Source of the DNA: Chara braunii
Taxonomy: Eukaryota; Streptophyta; Charophyceae; Charales; Characeae
Direction of reading: 5' to 3'
Assembly (NCBI GenBank): GCA_003427395.1
Contig: BFEA01000001.1
Coordinates: 2,564,511-2,596,226 of the forward strand
DNA length: 31,716 nt
Positions 1 through 9,159 of the stretch are shown one piece after another (the stretch's first letter is position 1; each line of letters opens with the position of its first letter). The notes below the pieces were generated by a model. It did no database searches. It was given only the letters and a program-made list of their open reading frames with translations, and was not told the origin of the DNA. The position numbers and the translations under genes are program-made.

Positions 1-150
1 CCACGTCAGCATGCCACGTACACCATAGGCGGCGCCACGTCAGCATGCCACGTAGACCTTAGGCAGCGCTACATACAACAGAGGCAGCGCCACATACACC
101 AGAAGCAACGCCACGTCAGCATGCCATGTCAGCACGCCTGGCGTACAATG
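1..150. repeat. Degenerate tandem repeat with ACGTCA/ACGT cores
   Basis: Copies of CCACGTCAGCATGCCA start at 1, 35 and 111, with weaker related units near 69 and 90, each followed by an ending like AGGCRGCG. The spacing of the first two copies is 34 bp. ACGTCA and ACGT are core sites for plant bZIP factors, so upstream regulatory repeats of an LTR are a possible role. That role is inference; the repetition is visible directly. Confidence 0.6.
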
Positions 151-647
151 CCAACGTGCTGCCTCCCTCGTGTCGTCGTCCGCAGCTCCGATGCACAGCC
201 AGCGTCTAGCCAGCGTCGCGCTAGCAAAATGTCAGCGTCAAGTCAAAGTCAAGCCAGCGTTGAACCAGCATAGCAAGATTGAATGCTGACCACCTCGAGG
301 CCAGTCTTTAAGTAGTGTTTTGTCGAGGCTCTCTGACCTCGGTCTCCTTCCCTCAATCGTTCAGATTGAGTCACACCCGAAGGCCTGGATCGTACAGTTG
401 CAGACTTTCCCCTTGGACCTTATGCTGTCTGAGTACCTGCATACAAACAAGTGTGTGTGCTTGACCGGCCTGGACTGGGTACCTTTGGACTTTGACTGTT
501 GAGGTCAAGGCACTTGACAAAAGTCAACTGTCTCACGTCCAGGCCCTGAATGTTCGTGTGGGGTCTTCACCCCTGTTTTGGCCTGGGTTGAGGGCGGCTG
601 AGTTGGCCCTTAGTCTTTCCACGAGGCATATGGCATGGGTTATTGCA
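1..647 (-). mobile_element. Probable LTR end of a minus-strand Ty3/gypsy element (element D)
   Basis: This stretch lies immediately downstream, on the minus strand, of an integrase C-terminus and chromodomain relic, which is where a 3' LTR belongs. On the minus strand a purine-rich AGGCCAGCAGGAA precedes TGCAATAACCC, which could be a polypurine tract followed by an LTR starting with TG, so the boundary would be near 647. The segment does not resemble the LTRs of elements A or E, so D is probably a separate family. The other LTR lies outside the window, so this call cannot be confirmed here. Confidence 0.3.
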
Positions 648-1005
648 TTCCTGCTGGCCTAGTTTTCGAGTTCCATCGCAGAAAATACATCAATCCTCAG
701 TTAACCCACGTTCATATGCAGCAATAATATCAGGAGCAGTAGGTAGGAGTTCTTTCCTACTAAACCATCCGGCTTCAGATGGGGGTTGGGACTTGAAAAC
801 TTTACCTTGTACTGCTTCTAAGGTCGTCCCCTGCCACCTGTAGAGAAAGAGCCATGTTCCAATATTTTCTCAACTTTGTATCCTCCGTTCATAGGTGGAA
901 ACATAGATGGCCTATTTGGAAAGTTATCACTTTCTACAGATGGTAGCAATTTAGACGCATGGAAGACAGGGTATGTCCTGAGATGTGGAGGTATACGGTT
1001 CCTCC
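648..1005 (-). pseudogene. Relic of Ty3/gypsy integrase C-terminus and chromodomain-like tail (element D)
   Basis: The minus-strand translation contains PPHLRTYPVFHASKLLP, the conserved phrase at the end of the GPY/F-type integrase C-terminal module. It is followed by GGYKVEKILEHGSF, GGRGRP, a stop codon, KQYKVKF and KELLPTAPDIIAAYERG. The same order occurs in element B near 10790-11080 and element E near 21900-22160. These phrases form a chromodomain-like tail that in related elements helps target integration. The stop falls where relatives have Lys or Gln, so the copy is dead. Upstream integrase, RT and protease are missing. The similarity fades near 1005. Confidence 0.6.
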
Positions 1006-1440
1006 GTTCATGGAAGACATAAGGTTTCCCCGGTCGCGAGGCCTCCAATCCGAGGTTCCCGTTAATTGTCGTAGGCGGCCCCCACGTTGGGCCCTTATTT
1101 TGTAGCTTCCCACGGCCGCCGGGATCGTCCACCTCTCGGCTTCCCTATTCTCTTGTCGTTTGCCGTGCCGTATTTGCAAGGTTAATGGCCCCTTGGCCTT
1201 TGTCATGCTGAATCCCAATGGCCCTCCTGGCCTCATGCTACGTTCCTATGTGCCCATGTCCTCGCGCTTACTTGCTTGTCGTCGCTGGTTCTTTCCCCCC
1301 TGTGGTTCTCAACCCAGGGCATCATTCCTTCCGGCGGCCTAGTCCTTTGTCTTTTCTCTCTCTTGCCTCCTTACTCCAGATTTCTTTGTCATGCACAATT
1401 CGGCTATATGCAGGCTCTCGAGTGGCAGGATGTTATTTGG
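1006..1440. other. Unassigned junction DNA between elements D and A
   Basis: No protein family, LTR terminus or structural RNA can be recognised here on either strand. Short overlapping reading frames are present but show no motif. Since element A's gag decays into it from the right and D's integrase tail stops on the left, the segment probably contains a deletion or recombination junction. It is rich in C and T on the plus strand and carries several TGGCC/GGCCC words. Confidence 0.4.
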
Positions 1441-2949
1441 GACCTACCGGTCCCGACAACGTTATGGTTTGTTTTCAGGCAATGTAGGTAACCTCCTTTC
1501 TTCATCCTAGCCTTCCATTCATCCTCACTGATCCGGAGGTCCAACCAAGGTTTAGTACTTGCATCCTTACTGAATTTCGGTTTTCGTTTCCCTTACCATG
1601 GGCAGTCTTTTTAAAGGCACTGAATTTATCATCTTCATTGTTCATATCAAATTTTTGAGTTGAAGAGCAAGTTGTATCATCGTCCTGTTCTTGGTCGTCG
1701 CCAAGAGTGGAGTCATCTGCTTCGGCCTCCCCTTTTCCTTCCAGCAAGTCAAGCACAGCTAGGCGATTGCTGCCATGAAACCGCCCGCGAACAAAAGTTA
1801 TTTTGCTGCTTGCTGCAGTAAGGAGGTCTCCTGCCTCCAGACTGGCTACATCCTTCATTAAGGAAAACCAGCGTACCCAAATAAATCTTTGCCTAGGCGA
1901 TTGGTTAAGTGAGTGGGAACCGTACCTTTAACTACATCCAAACACGATTGTGCAGTCAGCGCAAAGAGCTTGCTGACATGCAGCTGCAATTTGTGCATGG
2001 TGCCCTGCCAATCGCTGTGTTTAAGTTCATCAAGTTGTATCCTCACTCTTGTTGCAACATGTGGGTCTTTATATTGCGCTACTAATGTATCCTCGAGAGT
2101 GGTAACCGGAGTGACTTTAAGCCACGTCGATAGGTTAATCTTTGAATAGCCAGCTTGGATAGCTTGGACTTCAAGGAAGCTGCTTACGACAGGCTTGACG
2201 TTCGTTCCTAGGATCAAGGACTGGTTCACTCTTTGAGTGCCCTGTACCTCAAAGTAGGCTCTCATGGAGCTGATCCAGGACTCTACGTCGTCCTTGCCAT
2301 CATACCTAGACTGTATCATCACCGCCTTCTTGTCCATGTATGGACTTCTATAGTTGGGACCAGCTATTGCTGGATCCGAACCCAAGGCTGAGGCAGTTGC
2401 AGAACTTCCTGCGCTGCCGGCAGCGGGAACTGCACTTGTCGCAGGTCCTGACTGATTAACCGCCAAACTCAACGAAGAAGACTGAGAAGAACGAGAAGAA
2501 TGGAGAGGTGCAAAGGTAGAACGAGGAAGAGAACTTGAGGTTTGGGCATGATGCGTGCTTGTTATTTGTTGTAACTGATCACGATGCTCTCTGGCCATTT
2601 CAACCATTTGAGTACGCATCTGACTCATTTCCTCGAGTAGTTGAGATTTCACACTCGGGAGTTCACCGAGCAAATGGTAATTTACAAGCGCACGTACATA
2701 CATATTAACCAGATCTTTCTTAAGGTTTGCATCATATATGGTTGGATCTGTTTTGAAAATAGCCTCGGGTTCGTCAATGGTTGTTTTCCACTTTGCCTCT
2801 TCCGCCTTTTCCTCCTCAGCCGATTCTTTCTGATAGAGGGCCTCATACAACAGTTTATCAGCCTCATCTGCTTCATCCATACGAGCCCTTAACATATCAG
2901 AAAGCTTAGCCGGTGCCATGTCGGAACCACTAGCTCCTTCAGTTGCCAT
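1440..2949 (-). pseudogene. Gag of Ty3/gypsy element A, degraded
   Basis: The intact part is a 363-residue frame from the ATG at 2949 to 1858. It has a charged coiled-coil-like N-terminus (about residues 15-60), a Ser/Ala-rich linker (about 140-200), and a capsid region beginning near residue 208 with SRYDGKDDVESWISSM. The phrases that follow match the gag of element E at 26161-26718 (for example TEWLKVTPV there and STWLKVTPV here). A frameshift near 1858 moves the reading frame into an acidic linker, and a second near 1560 leads to DASTKPWLDLRISEDEW and a damaged zinc knuckle, where the first Cys has become Tyr and the last Cys is lost. Gag would form the virus-like particle that packages the element RNA. 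No pol follows, so this is an internally deleted copy. Confidence 0.7.
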
Positions 2950-4315
2950 GGCTATCTTGCTCTTCTCTCTTGTTCGCGCGTCTCTACGGGCATGTAGTGG
3001 ACTTCAGCAAAAGAAACAGACTGAAAGTACAGAAGAGAGGGTATGACTCCTCGCTGGAGCGGCAAAATGTTTGGACTAGAGAGCAACCAAGAACAATCAA
3101 AGAAATACAATACATTCAAAAGAGAGTTCTGATTTTGAGTTGAAGTCCGGTTAGACCAAGTACAAGATCCCCTTGAGCCTAATCCAACCGGCACCATCAA
3201 AAGTACAACAAACCTGACTACAAGTAACATCATACAACAATGGAGAATTGAGTGGTGTATAAGGTGTAGGTCAAGCAGTGGATTGTGTGTCATCAGTCTG
3301 ACAAAGCATCTCTGTCGAGATCCCCTTGGCAGCGAGGGCTTTAATAAAAAAGAAGAGTACGGTATCCCAGACAGAAAAGAGAGCGGCACTGCGTCAACAG
3401 ATTTGGGTCCAAAGGGGCCTTCTTGTTTGGGCCTGGTCCCACTGAGTCCCGATGGGTCCCAAGTAGGTCGTGACCAAGTCCCAAACAAGGAGAGTACCTC
3501 GAGGTCCTACTTTCTGCCTCTACTGTACCGAAAAACGAATCTCAACTTCAAGAGAGAACCTAGAGATTACATCCATTCAGAGATGAAAAGACAAAGCATT
3601 GTAGAAGGATATGGCTTTTCAAAGCAAGGTACTTCATTTCTACATCCATCAGGTTAGTAAGTAGTTTGCACACCAATGCACACAACCAAGACGTCAGAGG
3701 AGTAGGAAAGAGACCCAAAAGTACCCTAGCAGGACAAACAATACCATGCACACATACATGGGCAATCCTTAAATGCACGACACTTACCTGAAAGGCCCGG
3801 ATTCTGCGATGAAGTATAACTCACCCCGCTTCCTCATATGGTCTTCCTAACCCTATTCACTACATCTACACTAGTGTCCTATCATGTAGGAGGGTCTCAC
3901 TTCCAACACCAAGCGCAACGCCGGATCCTCGTCCGATGCTGAAGAACAAAGTAGTAACTTGCAGTCCGTAAATGCAGAATAGCTACCTCCCTCAAAATCC
4001 CTACGTGAGGGAGGCCCTCAAGTCACCAAGTGTGTCCCTTAGGTCAGATTCCAGGTGTGAGTGCCTCTCACTGTCGCCTCTCTCAACTTGTCGCATGAAG
4101 TGCGCTTGATGTGTCTCACCACCACATGCTTACTCTCAATCAACCTGGTCAGGTTCGGTGTCGACCCAACACGACCTAACCAGGAGGGGGCAGCTTCCCT
4201 AACCCACGCTGCCCCACTTCCCGCTTCGGAGCAACCCTAACCCTAAGTGGTTATCCCTTACCACTTAGGTTAGGGTTAGGGTGGATAAGTCAACTCTCAC
4301 CAGCAAGTAGAATCC
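2950..4315 (-). other. Untranslated leader of element A
   Basis: On the minus strand this lies between the primer-binding site and the gag start. It is collinear with the leader of element E (27198-28689): both hold TGGTCCCACTGAGTCCCGA followed by CCCAAGTAGGTCGTG, and both carry a T/C-rich stretch and a hairpin near the primer-binding site. A 178-residue minus-strand frame overlaps it but has no recognisable domain and is unlikely to be a gene. No other gene is visible. Confidence 0.55.
4233..4282 (-). repeat. Telomere-like inverted repeat (leader hairpin of element A)
   Basis: The left arm is AACCCTAACCCTAAGTGGT (4233-4251) and the right arm, ACCACTTAGG followed by TTAGGG repeats, spans 4260-4282. 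They can pair into a long stem with an eight-base loop and one six-base bulge. On the element RNA it would stand about 30 nt after the primer-binding site. Element E has a comparable structure at 28608-28658. A packaging, dimerisation or priming role is inference. Confidence 0.6.
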
Positions 4316-4327
4316 GCTTTGATACGA
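4316..4327 (-). other. Primer-binding site of element A (initiator-Met tRNA type, degraded)
   Basis: Read on the minus strand the site is TCGTATCAAAGC, one base from the LTR end. The plant initiator-Met tRNA primer-binding site is TGGTATCAGAGC, so two positions differ. Element E has a better copy at the equivalent place (28690-28701). This fixes the orientation of A as minus strand and its LTR boundary near 4329. Confidence 0.6.
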
Positions 4328-4328
4328 A

Positions 4329-4635
4329 TGTTATCATCTTGGCCAATTTCGAATTACACATTCATCAGATAGTACAACGCTGTCCAATTGCAAAAAGAAA
4401 TGAATGAACTTGAGAGGAGAGAGAGGGTAAGAAGAAAAAGAAGAAGAAGATGATGTACATCAGCATAGACAAATGGTAATGCTCTTCTTCTTCGCCAAAC
4501 ACTCTCGTCCTCCTTATCTCCTCCTCTCTTATTCACACAAGAAATAATAATACAATGTTGAATGGCTGAACCAGAATCCATGTCTGAATCCCTCTTCTAC
4601 TGCAGATATCACTTGAGGTCCACCATACCCATGGT
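4329..4635 (-). mobile_element. Element A 5' LTR, left part (interrupted by element B)
   Basis: This matches the first 300 bp of the E-family LTR on the plus strand: TGTTATCATCTTGG here against TGTTACGATCCTGG at 20419. A GAA-rich tract, a TGTACA-type phrase and the shared CAATTGCRAAARAAATGAA then follow in the same order. The match stops at 4635, exactly where element B begins, and resumes at 14978. Together the two parts give an LTR of about 1.25 kb, against 1.3-1.4 kb in E. A minus-strand frame over 4354-4581 is LTR sequence, not a gene. Confidence 0.7.
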
Positions 4636-4999
4636 GAAACGGTTTCACCTAGTTGACCCGACATTTGTAGACACTGAGATTCGATCCTAGACCTATGCCT
4701 GAATCCTGTACATTGACCCCGTGCCTGTGTTAGATTTGAACCCGTGACCTATTCTGCATCATAGGTTAGGCTGTAGGTCGGGTAGGTGTACTCGATCCCT
4801 AGGTCTGTAGGTTAGTAGTTAAGTCTGTTACCAGTAGTCCCAAGAAAGTCCGTTCTAGTAGTCTCTACCTGAGTCTACTGGGGCCTAAGAGTCAGTCCGT
4901 AGGTCTGTAGGTTCTAGAAAATGGTAGGTCCCTGTAGACCAGTCCAATCAGCAAGTACCAAGGTAGGGGCTGCACGTGGTTGGAAGGGAAGGGCCCACG

Positions 5000-5160
5000 C
5001 GATTTAGAGAAAGGTCAAGAACACGCGTTTTAGGGCCCAACAGCCCACCCGTTTTGGCCCAGAAGGCCCACGCGTTTTGGGCCTACCAGGCCTGCGCGGT
5101 TTGGAAGTTTCCAGACCCGGGGCCCACATGGTGAGAGGCCCAGGCCCACGCGGTTTAGGG
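5000..5160 (+). promoter_or_regulatory. GGCCCA/TGGGCC cluster in the U3 region of element B
   Basis: Repeated units of the type GGCCCACGCGTTTTGG occur about every 25-35 bp just upstream of the TATA box, and are matched in the right LTR at 11505-11680. TGGGCC is the plant 'site II' element bound by TCP factors, and ACGCGT and CACGCG words alternate with it. The position upstream of a TATA box fits an LTR enhancer. The binding factor is inferred from motif knowledge only. Confidence 0.45.
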
Positions 5161-5185
5161 CAGGGCCAGGCCACCTGCGGGCTAC

Positions 5186-5193
5186 TATAAATA
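5186..5193 (+). promoter_or_regulatory. TATA box of element B 5' LTR
   Basis: TATAAATA follows the GC-rich U3 repeats and precedes AAGAGGCAGCGG and a run of CATT repeats, so transcription would start around 5215-5225. The matching place in the right LTR (near 11696) reads TAAAAATA, a one-base loss. No transcript data are available, so the start is inferred. Confidence 0.5.
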
Positions 5194-5621
5194 AAGAGGC
5201 AGCGGTCAGTCATTCATTCATTTGCCTGTGAGCCATACGGAAGCGCTGCTCTGGTGACTGGTGCGTGGAGGTCTGCAGGTGCCCGGAGCTGAAGTGGGCA
5301 GTGAGGAAGACAACGGCGCCCATAGCTGGAAGGAGGAAGACGACAGCGGCCATAGCCGCCAAGCTGCTGGAGTCAATAGAGTGTACAGTGTGTGTGTGTA
5401 TAGAGTGGACATTCAGGGTAGATCCTCGTAGATGCGTGCAAGAGGGAGTGTGAGGTTGGTGGTGGACAGTGTTCGGCGGCCATAGCCGCAAGTTGTACAG
5501 TTGACTTGGGCTGAGTTCAAGTACAAGTTCATTGGTGATTATGAGATTGAAAGATTTTGGTTTTGCCATCAGTCCGCGTGTGTGAATGTTACAAGCAAGT
5601 TTGGAGCGCAGTCTGATTTCA

Positions 5622-5640
5622 CTACTATCGGAGCTGGTAC
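5622..5640 (+). other. Primer-binding site region of element B (degraded)
   Basis: Directly after the left LTR the sequence is CTACTATCGGAGCTGGTAC. Its TATCGGAGC core matches TATCAGAGC of the initiator-Met tRNA complement at eight of nine positions; the TGG at the front has been lost. The position at the LTR edge supports the LTR boundary. Confidence 0.45.
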
Positions 5641-6421
5641 CCGTTGTCCACGTTGGAGCTACAGCAAGCGAGGAAGGAGAAAGCCGCCATAGCTGAGAGA
5701 GAGAGAGAGGGAGAGAGACAGAGAAAGAGAGAGGAGGATACAGTGGATGGCAGCCATAGCTGCCAAGCTCGGAGAAGAAGACGACTGGTGAGAGAAGAAG
5801 AAGGGAGTTGACGAAGACGGAGGTGAAGCAGCCATAGCTAAGGTGAAGGAAGAAGAAGGGGGCGGCGAAAGAGAAGGTCGACCACCATAGCCAGGAGGTC
5901 GACGGGTTGACCAGCGTTGACCGGAGGTTGACCGAGGCCGTTGATGGGCGTTGACCAGGCTGACCGGAGCGTTGACCAAGGTCGTTGACCGGCGTGTTGA
6001 CCAAGACCGTTGACCGGAGTATTGACCAAGCTGGAGCGAGAAGACGAGTGGTATTACCTCTCCAAGCCTTGGCCCTAGCCCTTACCCTATGGATGTGCAC
6101 CCTCACCTTGGTACTTGCTGACGTCAGGTCTATCAGAGTCAGTCATACCTCCCTGCCACTTTTATCCAAGTCGGTAGGACTCTATGGATGTGGTCGTAGA
6201 GCAGCGAGCCCAAACCCACACGGGACTTAGTAAGGGTAAAGGCCGCGTCTGACGACAGACACGTCACGAGGACAAGACCCCCAAGGACCAATACTGATCG
6301 GTGGGCTGCTCAGTGTGGCGTGGTAGGCCCGAACTCCGAGCTGTGGGCTGTGTGTCCAACTGTCTAAGTCTTGAGAGGACTCGGCTGATCACTTTGTCCT
6401 GTCTGAGACATTAAAGAATTC
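5641..6421 (+). other. Untranslated leader of element B
   Basis: No gene is recognised. The segment holds a GA-rich simple repeat (5692-5736), several CCATAGC words (near 5687, 5752, 5830, 5884) and the TTGACC cluster described separately. Its end approaches the gag ATG at 6425. Overlapping minus-strand Ser-rich and VN-rich frames are translations of the repeats. Confidence 0.5.
5907..6027 (+). repeat. Nine TTGACC repeats (W-box-like cluster) in the element B leader
   Basis: Nine copies of TTGACC lie in 121 bp, separated by about 6-22 bases, mostly in the context CGTTGACCRR. TTGACC/TTGACT is the W-box bound by plant WRKY factors. The clustering may equally be simple expansion of a GTTGACCGG unit. 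It gives rise to spurious minus-strand frames rich in VNxLGQ. Confidence 0.6.
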
Positions 6422-7240
6422 TTGATGGGGAAGATCAGGGAAGAGACCGAGATAGGAAATAAACTTGACACCCTGACTCATAGTGTACAGTCCATACTGA
6501 CCGCACAAAGCGAACAAATGAAGCACCTTCGTAGCCATCATATTGCCTTAGAGGCCATCCGAGTTGGCTTCAAAGACTTTGCGCAAGACATGATGAAATA
6601 TTTGGTGGACCAGATCCACCTTGCGATCAGTAAGATGGAGAGGTTCTGTATAGGCGCCATAGAGGGCGCCAAGATAGCTTCTTCCAGGGAAGAGGAGCCT
6701 GCACCACGCCTCGAGAAAGTCAAAGTTTGTTTCCCTAAGCCCTTCGACGGGAAGAAGGGGAAGGACTTTGACAATTGGGAAGCAAATGTCAACTCCTATC
6801 TCTACCTACAGGGCGTAGCACCAAAAGGTCATGTCCTAGTGGCCTTTCAGTCCCTGAGGGAGGAAGCGACCAGCTTTGCAAGGTCGCTTGCACGCGCAGC
6901 ACGCTGCGAGAATGATATGGTGCAGTACTCCAGGATAACCCCCCTCTCCGAGTTCTTTAAGTCTCTTAGGGAGCGATTTTTAGATGTCACGCGGGGACTT
7001 AAAGCCTCCGACAAGTTGCATTTGATCCACACGCGTCAGTGGAAGAGCGTACATAACCTTAAGTCCGCCATGGATGAGCTGATCGCTGTGCCCAGACATG
7101 GAGTAACTGATGCACAGTTAGTCCAACTTTTTCACTGCGCATTGCCCGAGCATGTGCAAGGGCACTTCTTCAACCGAAGGCAGCAGCCAAACATCACTTA
7201 TGATGTGCTTAGACGAGAGGCTGTTTTATTCGCTGCATAA
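6422..7240 (+). CDS. Gag of element B, C-terminally truncated
   Basis: A 272-residue frame opens at ATGATGGGGAAG (6422 or 6425), shortly after the leader. Residues 1-100 look helical and charged. The phrase VCFPKPFDGKKGKDFDNWEA (about residues 102-121) marks the start of the retrotransposon gag (capsid) domain, and NSYLYLQGV, FFKSLRERFLD and the Ala/Leu/Glu-rich end fit that family. The domain normally continues to a CCHC zinc knuckle. Here a stop at 7238-7240 ends the frame and no CCHC is visible in the following 450 bp, so RNA binding is probably lost. It is the best-preserved frame of element B. Protease follows at 7711. Confidence 0.65.
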   Translation: MMGKIREETEIGNKLDTLTHSVQSILTAQSEQMKHLRSHHIALEAIRVGFKDFAQDMMKYLVDQIHLAISKMERFCIGAIEGAKIASSREEEPAPRLEKVKVCFPKPFDGKKGKDFDNWEANVNSYLYLQGVAPKGHVLVAFQSLREEATSFARSLARAARCENDMVQYSRITPLSEFFKSLRERFLDVTRGLKASDKLHLIHTRQWKSVHNLKSAMDELIAVPRHGVTDAQLVQLFHCALPEHVQGHFFNRRQQPNITYDVLRREAVLFAA

Positions 7241-7710
7241 GCATCACCAGCTACCGTGTTCTGACACAACAATTTGACAAAAGGAAAATTGTGGAAGGGA
7301 TGCACCATCTCTGGAGAAGTTAAGGCCAAGGACAGTCTGATCCTAACAATGGAAAAAGGTGGTGTTGACGAGATTCCCTACTCGGATATTGAGTGCGGAG
7401 TTGAAGAAGAGGACAGTAGGGTAGAACAGGGGAGAACCTACTCTGTTGTTGTTGTTGGGGCAACAAAAGACAAACGCCGGTAGGGGTTGCAACCCCTACC
7501 CTAGGAGTATATGAATCTGAGCGTGCGCGCAAAGTAGAGTCTCCCACTCCACATATCTCCATGGCAGAGGTTGATGGCCACCGTCTAGTAAGCTGTCCAG
7601 AAACTGCTTGTGTCGGAGTCTCTCTAGATGCTTCCCTCACAGGCTTAGCTGAAGAGTTGAAAGAGAGGAGGCAAGCCTGAGCCAAGATGAAGAAGAATGG
7701 GAAAGGATAG
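7241..7710 (+). other. Degraded gag-protease linker of element B
   Basis: A short open stretch at 7274-7483 encodes a charged peptide, KGCTISGEVKAKDSLILTME and onward, without a recognisable domain. Its place, between gag and protease, suggests the remains of the gag-pol linker. No zinc knuckle is recognisable in any plus-strand frame. Confidence 0.4.
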
Positions 7711-7875
7711 TTAATCCTCGCAAATGTAGAGATCTTTAGAGCTAGAGTAGGAGCCCGTATAGATAGTGGGGCCACCAGGAGCTATGTTAGTCGCAAAGCG
7801 TTGAAAAAGTTAAAGCTCAACTTAAAGGTCCAACGATTGCAAGAGCCTGTAGTCAGCATCCTTGCAGAACAATAG
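7711..7875 (+). pseudogene. Retropepsin-like protease fragment of element B
   Basis: Between two stops the plus strand encodes LILANVEIFRARVGARIDSG followed by ATRSYVSRKALKKL. The DSG (codons 7762-7770) is the catalytic Asp-Ser-Gly of retroviral-type aspartic proteases, and the flanking ARIDSGATRSYVS matches the usual pattern of a hydrophobic pair, D-S/T-G and A/S. A stop at 7873 cuts the domain at about half of its usual 100 residues. The protease would have processed the gag-pol polyprotein in the particle. Confidence 0.6.
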
Positions 7876-8221
7876 GATGCGAGTCGAGGAGTACGTCGAA
7901 GGAGTCCAGGCATACTTCCGCCTAGAGAAAGAAAGGAAGGTGGAAAAAATCCTTCATTCCTTGGCTCTTCTGGTAGAATAGAATCTCACGTTAGATATAG
8001 TTCTGGGTACAGATTGGGGAGAGGCAGCAGGAGCCACTTTGCACCTTAGAGAGCACGAGTGCAGGCTCCCTAGTCCGTCAGGCGAAGTTAAGCAAGCCCG
8101 CCTGTATGATGAGTCCGGGGTAGATAATCCCCTCGCACATTGTTGCCTCAACGCTCCTGTGTTCGACAGATTTGTGCGAAAGGAGCAGCTCGAAGAGCAG
8201 GTATTCGTAGCCTATTAGGCC

Positions 8222-9156
8222 GATTTTCGATAAGCCAAAGGAAGAAGAGAGGGTTCATCCCGCTATTGCCAGTTTACTGGAAGAGTATAAAGATTTATCA
8301 GAGGCACCTTCAGGAGTAGTGCCACGACCTATCCAACATCGTATCGAAATAGAGCTTGGCAGTAGGATGCCCAAAGGGGCAGTCTACAGGATGTCTCCCA
8401 AAGAATTGGAAGAGCTTCGTAAGTAGTTGGACGAGCTCTTAGAAAAGGATGGATTAGGCCCAATTCATCTCCTTTTGGCACACCTGTTATGTTTGTCCCG
8501 AAGAAAGAGGGAGAGTTACACATGTGCATAGACTACAGGGGTCTGAACGCCATAACCATAAAGAATGCAGAACTGCTTCCCAGGATAGATGATCTCTTAG
8601 ACTGGGTGCAGGGTTGCAAATACTTCACGAAGATAGATTTGAAGCCAGGTTATCATGAAATAGAAGTGCACCCTGATGACCAGCACAAGACGGCGTTCAA
8701 GACTAGGTACGGGCATTACGAGTTAGTAGTGATTCCCTTTGGACTTACTAACGCACCGGGCACTTTCCAACGCTTATGAACAACTTGTTTAGGCCGTGGT
8801 TAGACAAATTTGTAGTAGTCTACCTAGATGACATTTTAGTCTTCAGCAACACCCTCGAGGAACATGAGGGCCATCTAAAGCAGATCTTGGAGAAGCTAAG
8901 GGAAGTTGACTTCAAGATGAACGCAAAGAAGTGCGAATGAGGTAAGACTGAAGTCCTTCACCTAGGTTATGTATTGGACGGAGACGGTATCCGGCCCGAG
9001 GACAGCAAGATTGCATCCATTTAAGACTGGCCAACTCCTCACACTTCGACAGAGCTGCGATCATTTGGCTAACTACTATAGAAAGTTCGTCAGGAACTTC
9101 TCCACGATAGTCGCTCCCCTGCGTAGATTACTAAAGAAAGAAGTTATTTGGCAGTG
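8222..9156 (+). pseudogene. Reverse transcriptase of element B, several frame breaks
   Basis: Read across frames, the RT landmarks come in order: a leader segment ending RMPKGAVYRMSPKELEELRK (8367-8426) and a TAG; VPKKEGELHMCIDYRGLNAI (8495-8554); FTKIDLKPGYHEIEVHPDDQ (8626-8685); HYELVVIPFGLTNAPGTFQ; then, after a frame change near 8775, VVVYLDDILVFS with catalytic YLDD at 8821-8832. The later phrases KMNAKKCE, HLGYVL and NYYRKFVRNFSTI complete the palm and thumb. At least two frameshifts and several stops (8427, 8938, 9022) inactivate it. The full enzyme would copy element RNA into DNA. Confidence 0.8.
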
Positions 9157-9159
9157 AGA

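Larger units (their letters stand above)
4636..5621 (+). repeat. Element B left (5') LTR, 986 bp
   Basis: This is a direct repeat of the right LTR. It starts with TG and ends with CA and carries its own inverted tip, TGAAACGGTTTCA, near the start. The U3 part holds a cluster of GGCCCA/TGGGCC words and a TATA box; the downstream part holds several CCATAGC words. Frames in this region on either strand (for example 5004-5213 and 5210-6106 on the minus strand) are by-products of these repeats and I do not call them genes. Confidence 0.85.

Noticed and set aside
4233-4282. A chromosome telomere or interstitial telomeric array
   Set aside because: Only two or three units per arm, in opposite orientations within a retrotransposon leader.
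5210-6106. 298-residue minus-strand frame in the left LTR and leader of B
   Set aside because: It spans an LTR boundary and repeat clusters (GA, TTGACC) and has no domain; its composition follows the repeats.
8427-8429. In-frame TAG in B's RT as a gag-pol readthrough or recoding signal
   Set aside because: Several other stops and frameshifts lie in the same pol, and the stop falls inside the RT domain rather than at a gag-pol boundary.
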